DNA from: a virus
IMG/VR virus record: IMGVR_UViG_3300020159_001345
Location: 1-22,361 of that record
Reading direction: 5' to 3' (one strand)
DNA length: 22,361 bases
In this document: positions 1 through 6,830 of the stretch, piece by piece
How positions within the stretch are numbered: the stretch's first letter is position 1
Layout of the letters: every line of letters starts with the position of its first letter
Made by a program: the position numbers and the translations under genes
The notes under the pieces: generated by a model
What the model was told of the DNA's origin: nothing
Database searches by the model: none
What the model saw: only the letters and a program-made list of their open reading frames with translations

Positions 1-840
1 GATGTCTTTAGCAAAACTATTAATTAATTTTGTTCTCTGTGCCTGGGCGTTCTGTATATAGTGAGCCTCATCAATGATAACTAAATCAAAATTACTTTGT
101 GTAATCAATGAATTTTGTTTATCTTTGAGGTCGTAAAAGTTTTTAATAATGTCATAATTAACAATCACAAAATCGTGTTCCTTTGAAAAATTCTTACCTT
201 CACAAATGTATACAGGTCTGTCGGAATAATTCTCAATTTCTCTTTGCCAATTTATCTTTAAAGTTGCAGGACAAATAATCAATATCTTTTTAGCGTCTGT
301 TTCTAACGCGGCAATGATTGTTGAAGTTGTTTTACCCAACCCCATATCATCCGCTAATATGTATCGTTTAGAACCCGCTAATGATTCGATTGCTATTTTC
401 TGATGTTCTAATGGGGGACGGTGAGAATACTTCGTATAATCAACATTAACGTCTTCAGTTCTATGGGTTTTTAATAACGCACCTTTTGGTAACCACAAAT
501 CACGAATAGTTTCACTTTCAAAAAACTTACCCCAAACATGATATGATTTATCTTTCTCAACCAATAATTTCTCAACCCACATTTCTTTTGGGATTTCAGT
601 GAATAAATTATCGTTAGCGATTTTTTTTGCAAAGTAAGGGTCTAACTCAACCCATTTCTTAGCAACTTTTGGTTGTGTTTCAGAATAGTTAATTATGTAA
701 TCTGATTGTGACCTTGTAGGATAAAAGTTTTTATTCTTTTCCTTTTGATTTTTTAACTTAATAATATAGTTGTTAGCCCCTGAGTAAGACTCAAGTAACT
801 TAATTGCTTTCTGTTCTATTGTAATGATTTTATCTTCCAA
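1..840 (-). CDS. SNF2-family DNA helicase/ATPase, N-terminal part (runs off left edge)
   Basis: Reading the minus strand from 840 gives 280 codons without a stop, still open at base 1, so the C-terminal helicase lobe is outside the window. Visible superfamily 2 motifs are a Q-like segment PPLEHQKIAI (142-151), Walker A ADDMGLGKT (163-171), motif Ia around LIICPATLKINW (187-198) and the Walker B box DEAH (257-260). The DxMGLGKT form of Walker A is typical of SNF2 proteins (SMARCAL1/HARP-like or bacterial/phage SNF2), which translocate on duplex DNA and remodel or anneal it. The role in replication, recombination or repair is inferred from family only. The first 140 residues are charged and not recognised. 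The only in-frame start near the 5' end is TTG at 840, because an in-frame TAG lies at 847-849. An ATG at 845 is out of frame. It is divergent from the neck gene and shares a 47-base intergenic region with it. Confidence 0.85.
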   Translation of the reverse strand, partial: MEDKIITIEQKAIKLLESYSGANNYIIKLKNQKEKNKNFYPTRSQSDYIINYSETQPKVAKKWVELDPYFAKKIANDNLFTEIPKEMWVEKLLVEKDKSYHVWGKFFESETIRDLWLPKGALLKTHRTEDVNVDYTKYSHRPPLEHQKIAIESLAGSKRYILADDMGLGKTTSTIIAALETDAKKILIICPATLKINWQREIENYSDRPVYICEGKNFSKEHDFVIVNYDIIKNFYDLKDKQNSLITQSNFDLVIIDEAHYIQNAQAQRTKLINSFAKDI

Positions 841-863
841 AACATTCTATTTGTTATAAAATA

Positions 864-870
864 ATAAATA
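864..870 (-). promoter_or_regulatory. Candidate late promoter element (TATTTAT) for the helicase gene
   Basis: Reading the minus strand gives TATTTAT 23 bases before the TTG start. It sits back to back with a plus-strand copy at 877-883 in a divergent intergenic region. Support is only that the same motif recurs upstream of most genes here in gene-ward orientation. The AT-rich background produces the motif by chance too. Confidence 0.3.
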
Positions 871-876
871 TTATGA

Positions 877-883
877 TATTTAT
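877..883 (+). promoter_or_regulatory. Candidate late promoter element (TATTTAT) for the neck gene
   Basis: The sequence GATATTTATCAATATG places TATTTAT only 4 bases before the preferred ATG at 888. The same 4-base spacing is seen before the HAD gene at 6831. If the motif is a -10-like element, the transcript would be leaderless or nearly so. Confidence 0.35.
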
Positions 884-887
884 CAAT

Positions 888-1403
888 ATGTCAAACAATA
901 GAGTTCCAATAAATCGTTTAGGTAAATTCTTCGGTGGTGAAGATTATAGCCTTGATATTAATATGGGTGAAGAGTGGTTACACGGTGATATGAACTTCAC
1001 ACTTGTGTTATATCGTATTGACCGAATTAAAACTAAAACAGATGATGTTTATGGTGAGACGGTTAGTGATGGTATCAAATTCTTACCTCCTGTTGAGTTT
1101 AAAGGTTATGTTCAAGTCTTAGCTCCTGAGAACAAAATGATAGGTAATTCTAAGATAGAACAGTTTGAACCCGGTAATATCAAAGTTGGGGTTTACCAAA
1201 AACATTTAGATGAATTAGAGATTGATATTAATTTTGGTGATTATCTTGCATATTACGAAACTGAAGATGTTGTAAGATATTACACGGTTAATAATGATGG
1301 TAGGATTGTTTCTGATAACAAACATACTTATGGTGGTTACAAACCATTCTATCGTAGTATTGGTGCTTCACCTGTTACTAACAACGAGTTTAGAGGTTTA
1401 TGA
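888..1403 (+). CDS. Putative neck / head-tail connector protein (gp14-like)
   Basis: A soluble 171-residue protein with no signal peptide or membrane segment. The start is placed at ATG 888 (MSNNRVPINRLGKFF). A second in-frame ATG at 873 would add five residues but overlaps the candidate promoter motif. The C-terminal half carries a 'GDYLAYYETEDVVRYYTV' segment followed by GYKPFYRSIGAS, a beta-rich pattern like that of phage neck or head-closure proteins, where a short stretch describing the protein-protein interface precedes 'PFY'. Position supports this: it heads a block encoding a gp15-like terminator, the sheath and the tube, the order seen around T4 genes 14-15-18-19. The assignment to gp14 itself is weak; any head-tail joining protein would fit. 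The stop codon overlaps the next start (ATGA), suggesting translational coupling. Confidence 0.45.
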   Translation: MSNNRVPINRLGKFFGGEDYSLDINMGEEWLHGDMNFTLVLYRIDRIKTKTDDVYGETVSDGIKFLPPVEFKGYVQVLAPENKMIGNSKIEQFEPGNIKVGVYQKHLDELEIDINFGDYLAYYETEDVVRYYTVNNDGRIVSDNKHTYGGYKPFYRSIGASPVTNNEFRGL

Positions 1404-1573
1404 AAATAATAATAACTGAAAGACAATTAACCCTTATTGAGCGTATTATAAAAAACAAGGTTTTTTGTGAGGGGGACGGTTGTGATTGGAGTTGGGATTG
1501 GAAAAAAGAAAAGGGTAAAAAAGACCAATACATTTGTCATAAATGTGGTCACGATAACACACCAAAAAAATAA
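1400..1573 (+). CDS. Small zinc-ribbon-like protein, 57 aa
   Basis: ATG at 1400 overlaps the upstream stop as ATGA, and the frame runs to TAA at 1571-1573. The protein starts with an amphipathic stretch MKIIITERQLTLIERIIKNK and continues with Cys23 and Cys28 (CEGDGC), a Trp/Lys-rich segment, and Cys46 and Cys49 (YICHKCGHDN). The pattern C-x4-C-x17-C-x2-C is what a small zinc-binding fold needs; His47 and His51 are additional possible ligands. It is co-directional and probably co-translated with the neck gene, and lies four bases before the gp15-like gene. Function is not recognised. The leader contains I-T-E and L-I-E tripeptides, which match the (L/I)xE rule for T4 prohead protease sites, so a packaged head protein is one possible idea. 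Confidence 0.7.
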   Translation: MKIIITERQLTLIERIIKNKVFCEGDGCDWSWDWKKEKGKKDQYICHKCGHDNTPKK

Positions 1574-1577
1574 TATA

Positions 1578-2621
1578 ATGGGGTTACCGAAAAAAAATAA
1601 TATTAAAAAACATATTCCATTAACTGAGGAAAAAACTTTATTACCAAGAAGGTATGAGTTATTGGATAAAATTAATAGGGATGGTACTTACCTTCCTAAA
1701 TCAATATTACATGCCGATTTGGACAAAGGGTTTTTAGATTTTGTTAAAGAAGATTTAAAAACAACAATTGACGGTAAAACGATACCTATGGTTGATATAT
1801 TAATAACAACCCAAAATTGGTCTCAGTTTGTTGAAACTTGGGATATTCAAAATCTTGACAAGAATATTGAACCCCCTTTTATTACTGTTGTTAGAATCCC
1901 TGAAGTTAAATTTGGAACTAACCCCTCAACCGTTTATAACATCCCTAATAGACGACAATATTTTTATGCTCAAGTCCCAACTTGGGATGGTCAAAGAAAT
2001 GGTACGGACATTTACAAAATACCTCAACCAATTCCTGTTGATATACAATATCAAGTTAAGATAGTTTGTAATAGGATGAGAGAATTAAATGAGTTCAATC
2101 AAATTGTATTGAGTAAATTCGCATCAAGACAAGCCTATAGAAATATTAAAGGTCATTATATCCCAATTTTAAATATGGGTATTGCGGATGAATCGGTTAA
2201 CGATTTAGAAAAAAGAAGATACTACGTTCAAAGTTATGACTTTACTATGTTAGGGTTTTTAATTGACGAAGATGAATTTGAAATTTCACCAGCTATCAAC
2301 CGTGTTTTACAGGTTTATGAAGTTGATTTAAAAACTTCAAGAAAACAATTAAAACAAAACAGTAACCCAAACAACACAGAGTTAAATGCTTTATTTGTTC
2401 AAGGGAATACCATTATTACCGAGTTATTTAATTACACGGTAAATATGAATTTGGGAGATACCGACAATGTATCATCATTCGATGTTTACATTAATAATCA
2501 ATTTTATGGAAGTGATGTTTCGGAAATTCAAATTAATACAGGTGATGTGTTAAAACTTGAAGTTACAAAGACTGATAATACTTTGGATTCAACAATTAAA
2601 TTTAACAATACGTTACTTTAA
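1578..2621 (+). CDS. Tail terminator / sheath stabiliser (gp15-like)
   Basis: 347 residues from ATG 1578; the frame is open further upstream to 1467, but that stretch overlaps the zinc-ribbon gene and starts only with GTG. The middle resembles the T4 gp15 layout from memory: a domain around KIPQPIPVDIQYQVKIVCNR (about 182-201), a helix RMRELNEFNQIVLSKF, a strand GHYIPILNMGIADES, and an acidic LEKRRYYVQSYDFTMLGFLI close, comparable to gp15 segments that pack as a ring on the tail tube end. The protein would cap the tube and sheath and join the tail to the head. The last ~90 residues (after KQLKQNSNPNN) are an extra beta domain ending in INTGDVLKLEVTKTDNT, Ig-like in character. Its stop shares the bases TTAA with the convergent ribbon-helix-helix gene. 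gp15 identity is moderate; a neck protein is the alternative. Confidence 0.55.
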   Translation: MGLPKKNNIKKHIPLTEEKTLLPRRYELLDKINRDGTYLPKSILHADLDKGFLDFVKEDLKTTIDGKTIPMVDILITTQNWSQFVETWDIQNLDKNIEPPFITVVRIPEVKFGTNPSTVYNIPNRRQYFYAQVPTWDGQRNGTDIYKIPQPIPVDIQYQVKIVCNRMRELNEFNQIVLSKFASRQAYRNIKGHYIPILNMGIADESVNDLEKRRYYVQSYDFTMLGFLIDEDEFEISPAINRVLQVYEVDLKTSRKQLKQNSNPNNTELNALFVQGNTIITELFNYTVNMNLGDTDNVSSFDVYINNQFYGSDVSEIQINTGDVLKLEVTKTDNTLDSTIKFNNTLL

Positions 2622-2782
2622 TCTTCACCGTAAATATCCTTCTTATCTTTACATTTTTCTACAATTAACTTCTCTAAAAATCGGTATATTTTTATACCTC
2701 TTTTATCACAGTAGTTTTTTAGAATTTCGTGAACTTCCTCACTAATTTTTAAATTTTTTACTTTTTTATTATCTTCTGACAT
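2618..2782 (-). CDS. Ribbon-helix-helix (Arc/MetJ-type) DNA-binding protein, 54 aa
   Basis: On the minus strand ATG at 2782 leads to 54 codons and TAA at 2620-2618. After a charged tail (MSEDNKKVKN) the sequence has the ribbon-helix-helix plan: a short strand VKNLKIS (about 8-14), helix EEVHEILKNYCDKRG (15-29), and helix KIYRFLEKLIVEKCKDK (31-47). Such proteins dimerise through the strand and bind operator DNA, usually as repressors or as plasmid/phage maintenance regulators. It is the only minus-strand gene inside the structural block, is convergent with the gp15-like gene (the two stops share the palindrome TTAA at 2618-2621) and divergent from the sheath gene. Its operator may lie in the 124-base region 2783-2906 shared with the sheath promoter. 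Target is unknown. Confidence 0.75.
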   Translation of the reverse strand: MSEDNKKVKNLKISEEVHEILKNYCDKRGIKIYRFLEKLIVEKCKDKKDIYGED

Positions 2783-2816
2783 AGTATAAAAAAGGAAGAA
2801 AATATTCTACCTAAAA

Positions 2817-2824
2817 TATAAATA
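2817..2824 (-). promoter_or_regulatory. Candidate late promoter element (TATTTATA) for the RHH gene
   Basis: The minus strand reads TATTTATA 34 bases before the RHH start. On the plus strand the same bases read TATAAATA, the T4 late promoter core, but no plus-strand start follows at the usual distance and the copy at 2862 is better placed for the sheath gene. The orientation toward the RHH gene matches the pattern seen at the other genes. Confidence 0.35.
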
Positions 2825-2861
2825 GTTCAAACAAAGTAAAGTATTTTGGTTTTTTTCCGAA

Positions 2862-2868
2862 TATTTAT
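2862..2868 (+). promoter_or_regulatory. Candidate late promoter element (TATTTAT) for the sheath gene
   Basis: GAATATTTATGA lies 38 bases before the sheath ATG, followed by an A-rich leader that ends in AAAAAAATAATGG. No Shine-Dalgarno-like purine box is visible in the leader. Confidence 0.4.
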
Positions 2869-2906
2869 GAAATAAATAAATCTTTTTAGAAAAAAACAAA
2901 AAAATA

Positions 2907-5900
2907 ATGGCAACAAACAGTAAAGTATTCGTTTCGCCAGGTGTTTACACTTCTGAAGTTGATTTGAGTTTCGTATCTCAAAGTGTAGGGGTTACTACAT
3001 TGGGTATCGTTGGTGAGACTTTAAAAGGTCCCGCATTCGAACCAATATTTATCCGTAACTTTGACGAATTCTCAACTTTCTTTGGAGGAACTTCACCTGA
3101 GAAATTTGTAAACACCCAAATTCCTAAATATGAGTCAGCTTATATTGCAAAATCTTATTTACAACAATCTAACCAATTGTTTGTAACAAGGGTTTTAGGT
3201 CTTTCGGGTTATGACGCTGGACCATCTTGGTCTATCGTAACTAAAGCAAATGTTGACCCATCAACCATTGATAGAGTTTGTATCACAACCGCAACAACTA
3301 ATTGTGAAATAGTTTGTACTGATTATCAAGATACACAATTCACTATGGATTTCACAGGTTGTACGTCATCATCTAATAGTATCACATTAACAACAAGTTC
3401 ATTACCAGGTTCTTTATTAAGTAGGTTAAATTTACCTTATGAAAATTTTGATGGAACAGTTAGTAATATTGATGAAAACTTCAAATCACAAGTGTTTGCA
3501 ATAATGAACACACCTGATTTAGAACCTTCATCAATATATTATTACGGTGCAGTTCCCGGAACTTTCTATAGTGCTAATACCAATAATGGTTATTCGGCAA
3601 GAACTGATGTATTCCAAGTTAGTGATATGAATTCCGATAATATCAATTACGCTGACCCGGTTAATGATGCTTGGTATTACGCAATGTTTGATAACATCGG
3701 TGGTGGTCAATATACAGGTTCTTCTTTTTACAGTTATGTAACAGGGTTAACACAAACATCAACATCATCAACTTGTGCATCTTTCAATAACTATCAGATT
3801 TTTGGTCACGTTACATCAGCTGTTACAACAAACACAGGTTCTAATTACAGTGACACAAATAATGTTCCAACATTCCCTCAAGGTGTAACACAAGGTACAG
3901 GATTAACAGTTAATATTTTAACAGATAGTGGTGCTATCACAGGTGTAACTATTAGTAATGCAGGTTCAGGTTATCAAATTGGTGATGTATTAATCATTGA
4001 TAGTGGTGACCAAAATGCTGAAATAACAATATCAGGTGTAACATCAACTGAAGGTTGTATTGATTATAATAGTAATATAATAACAGTGGTTTTACCTGAT
4101 AACGTTTCATATAATAACAACTCAGTATTGGTTTCATCGTTTATTGCTTGTACTAATGACGTTAAAATTGGTCTAACAACTCAATTCTCATCAGGGTCGA
4201 CTAATAGTTTCTCAGGTGGTAGTCAAACATATTCATTAACATCAACAAGTAATTCAGTAGTTAAAAATTTTGTAGTTAATGTTAAACACGATGATTTTTG
4301 TAACCCAACCACAGTTTGTAACGTAGGAACATTAGACCCAGGTGTTACTGTTAATTGTTTCTCAGGAACAGTTGTTGGTAATCAAATTGAATTTGTTGGT
4401 GAAGCATATAAAGACTTTGACGATTTAGTTGTTGCAACTTTACGTTCAAGAGGTCTTAATTCAGATGGTGCTGGAGCTGTTTATGAAGTTCAAGATTACC
4501 TAACAGGTGTGACATTAGATATGTCAGGTGTTTATTCAGGTGTTACTAAAAATCCATATTCAACATTTGTTGTTAATGTAACAAATAAAGATAATGAATC
4601 TTTATCGTTCCAAACATCATTCACAAATTCGGATTCAAGATACATTAGTAAAGTATTTGGTTCAAGTAATTTCTCTAAAGATAGAAAATCAGTTCCTTTA
4701 TTTGTTGAGGAAAGATATCAAACATTATTAAATTATGGTTGGAGAAAAGGTTATATTAGAGGTTTACATACTAGTTTAGTTAAATTACCTGATGCTAGAC
4801 AAGGTAGTGACCCATCATCAATTGGTTTCTATTTAGAACAATACCAAACTCCAAAAACACCTTGGTTTGTGTCAGAATTAAGAGGTACTAATGTATATAA
4901 TCTATTTAAATTTACAACAATTTCAGATGGTAATGAAGCAAATATTGAAGTTAAAGTTTCAATTGCTAACATCTCATTTGGAAATGGAACTTTTGATGTT
5001 ATTGTTAGAGATTACTTTGACACAGATGCTGCTCCTCAAGTTATTGAGAAATTTACAAACTGTTCAATGAATCCTAACGATAATAGTTATATTGCTAAAA
5101 AAGTTGGAACATCCGATGGTGAGTATCAATTAAACTCAAAATACATTATGGTTGAGGTTAATGAAGAAGCACCAATTGATTCATTACCTTGTGGTTTTGA
5201 AGGTTATAACACAAGAACTTATGCGGGACATCGTTCACCGTTCCCAATATTTAAAACTAAATATGATTTCCCTGGTGAAGTTACTTATAACCCACCATTT
5301 GGTTTACCGTCAGGTGCTGATGATTCAATTAAAAGTCCAGGTGATAATGTTAGAAGAACTTATTTAGGTATTTCAGACACTATTGGGTTTGATGTTGATT
5401 TTTCATCATACAAAGGTAAACAATTACCTTTAGATATTTGTACTCAAACAACAGGTGCGGTATGGGCAACTAAAACAAGAGGTTTCCACATGGATAATAG
5501 AGCTTCGGCAATTACTATTAATAACACATTCTACGAAAAAGTGTTTGAACCACAAGAAAATAAATATGTGATGTCAGCAATAACTGTTCCAACAACTGCG
5601 TTCTACACAGGAACTGCGAACTTTAGTTCTGACCCTGAAAATGAATCAAACCCTTATTACAGATTATACGCACGTAAATTTACTGTGTCATTCCAAGGAG
5701 GTTTTGACGGATGGGATATCTATAGAGAATCAAGAACAAACCTTGATAGATTTGTTTTAGGTAGAAGTGGTTACTTAAAAGGTGCTTGTCCTTCAACTAG
5801 ATACCCTACGGCAACAGGATGGGGAGCATTTAAACGAATCACTATTGGTGATAACACTCAAGATTGGGCAAATACTGACTACTACGCATATCTATTAGGT

Positions 5901-6764
5901 CAAAGAACTTTCGCTAATCCTGAAGCTGTTAATATTAACGTATTTGTAACACCTGGTGTTGACTATGTTAATCACTCAGATTTAGTTGAGAATGCTATTG
6001 ATATGGTTGAAAAGGATAGAGCGGATTCAATCTACATTTGTACAACACCTGACTATAACATGTTTACATCAACATTAGGTGATTCTGCAGATTTAATCTA
6101 CCCTCAAGAGGCGATTGATAACTTAGAAAACACAGGTATTGATTCTAACTATACTGCAACATATTACCCTTGGGTATTAACGAGAGATAGTGTTAATAAT
6201 ACTCAAATTTACTTACCAGCAACGGCTGAGGTGACAAGAAACTTAGCGTTAACTGATAACATCGCGTTCCCTTGGTTCGCAGCGGCAGGTTACACGAGAG
6301 GTATTGTAAATGCGATTAAGGCTCGTAAGAAGTTAACTCAAGAAGATAGAGATACTTTATATAAAGGTAGAATTAATCCAATCGCAACATTCTCAGACGT
6401 AGGAACAGTAATATGGGGTAACAAAACTCTTCAAATTAGAGAGTCAGCGTTAGATAGAATAAACGTAAGAAGATTATTATTACAAGCTCGTAAATTGATT
6501 TCAGCGGTTTCAGTGAGATTGTTGTTCGAACAAAACGACCAAAAAGTAAGACAAGATTTCTTAGATGCGGTTAACCCAATCTTAGACTCAATTAGAAGAG
6601 ATAGAGGTTTATACGATTTCCGTGTTACAGTTTCATCAGACGCAGCTGATTTAGATAGAAATCAAATGACAGGTAAGATTTACATCAAACCAACTAAATC
6701 ATTAGAGTTCATTGATATCACATTCTACATCACACCAACAGGGGCATCGTTTGAAAACATATAA
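2907..6764 (+). CDS. Tail sheath protein (gp18-like), enlarged
   Basis: The contractile sheath subunit that polymerises around the tail tube and contracts on infection. The N-terminus (VFVSPGVYTSEVDLSFVSQS) and a GIVGETLKGPAFEP segment are the standard sheath opening. Around residues 690-755 is a gp18-type domain with FDVIVRDYFDTDAAPQVIEK. From about 1000 is the IYICTTPDYN region, and the last 200 residues (AFPWFAAAGYTRGIVNAIKA, then VRRLLLQARKLISAVSVRLL and a final ISLE-like strand) form the conserved C-terminal core. At 1285 residues it is about twice T4 gp18 (659). The extra length lies mostly between about 110 and 600 and is rich in Ser, Thr, Asn and Gly. It includes a 'GTGLTVNI...NAGSGYQIGDVLII' beta module at about 326-368, a type common in surface-exposed phage structural proteins. 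The insertion probably decorates the outside of the tail. A strong terminator follows. Confidence 0.93.
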   Translation: MATNSKVFVSPGVYTSEVDLSFVSQSVGVTTLGIVGETLKGPAFEPIFIRNFDEFSTFFGGTSPEKFVNTQIPKYESAYIAKSYLQQSNQLFVTRVLGLSGYDAGPSWSIVTKANVDPSTIDRVCITTATTNCEIVCTDYQDTQFTMDFTGCTSSSNSITLTTSSLPGSLLSRLNLPYENFDGTVSNIDENFKSQVFAIMNTPDLEPSSIYYYGAVPGTFYSANTNNGYSARTDVFQVSDMNSDNINYADPVNDAWYYAMFDNIGGGQYTGSSFYSYVTGLTQTSTSSTCASFNNYQIFGHVTSAVTTNTGSNYSDTNNVPTFPQGVTQGTGLTVNILTDSGAITGVTISNAGSGYQIGDVLIIDSGDQNAEITISGVTSTEGCIDYNSNIITVVLPDNVSYNNNSVLVSSFIACTNDVKIGLTTQFSSGSTNSFSGGSQTYSLTSTSNSVVKNFVVNVKHDDFCNPTTVCNVGTLDPGVTVNCFSGTVVGNQIEFVGEAYKDFDDLVVATLRSRGLNSDGAGAVYEVQDYLTGVTLDMSGVYSGVTKNPYSTFVVNVTNKDNESLSFQTSFTNSDSRYISKVFGSSNFSKDRKSVPLFVEERYQTLLNYGWRKGYIRGLHTSLVKLPDARQGSDPSSIGFYLEQYQTPKTPWFVSELRGTNVYNLFKFTTISDGNEANIEVKVSIANISFGNGTFDVIVRDYFDTDAAPQVIEKFTNCSMNPNDNSYIAKKVGTSDGEYQLNSKYIMVEVNEEAPIDSLPCGFEGYNTRTYAGHRSPFPIFKTKYDFPGEVTYNPPFGLPSGADDSIKSPGDNVRRTYLGISDTIGFDVDFSSYKGKQLPLDICTQTTGAVWATKTRGFHMDNRASAITINNTFYEKVFEPQENKYVMSAITVPTTAFYTGTANFSSDPENESNPYYRLYARKFTVSFQGGFDGWDIYRESRTNLDRFVLGRSGYLKGACPSTRYPTATGWGAFKRITIGDNTQDWANTDYYAYLLGQRTFANPEAVNINVFVTPGVDYVNHSDLVENAIDMVEKDRADSIYICTTPDYNMFTSTLGDSADLIYPQEAIDNLENTGIDSNYTATYYPWVLTRDSVNNTQIYLPATAEVTRNLALTDNIAFPWFAAAGYTRGIVNAIKARKKLTQEDRDTLYKGRINPIATFSDVGTVIWGNKTLQIRESALDRINVRRLLLQARKLISAVSVRLLFEQNDQKVRQDFLDAVNPILDSIRRDRGLYDFRVTVSSDAADLDRNQMTGKIYIKPTKSLEFIDITFYITPTGASFENI

Positions 6765-6780
6765 CAAACAACTCTAAAAT

Positions 6781-6810
6781 AAAAAGGGAGACAAGTTCTC
6801 CCTTTTTTTT
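6781..6810 (+). terminator. Rho-independent terminator after the sheath gene
   Basis: GGGAGA (6786-6791) pairs with TCTCCC (6797-6802) around a 5-base loop CAAGT, flanked by A5 before and T8 after, which lengthen the stem to about 11 pairs. It lies 17 bases after the sheath stop and 10 bases before the candidate promoter of the next gene. Confidence 0.9.
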
Positions 6811-6819
6811 ATATAATAA

Positions 6820-6827
6820 TATTTATA
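6820..6827 (+). promoter_or_regulatory. Candidate late promoter element (TATTTATA) for the HAD gene
   Basis: AATATTTATAGATATG places the motif about 4 bases before the ATG at 6831, directly after the sheath terminator. Such a position implies a leaderless or near-leaderless message, as at 888. Confidence 0.4.
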
Positions 6828-6830
6828 GAT

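Noticed and set aside
1467-1577. N-terminal extension of the gp15-like protein from GTG 1467
   Set aside because: It overlaps the zinc-ribbon gene, whose cysteine pattern supports the other frame. ATG 1578 starts right after that gene's stop.
2817-2824. T4-type late promoter TATAAATA on the plus strand
   Set aside because: The plus-strand reading is a perfect T4 core, but elsewhere in the window the gene-ward strand reads TATTTATA, so I assign it to the minus-strand RHH gene.
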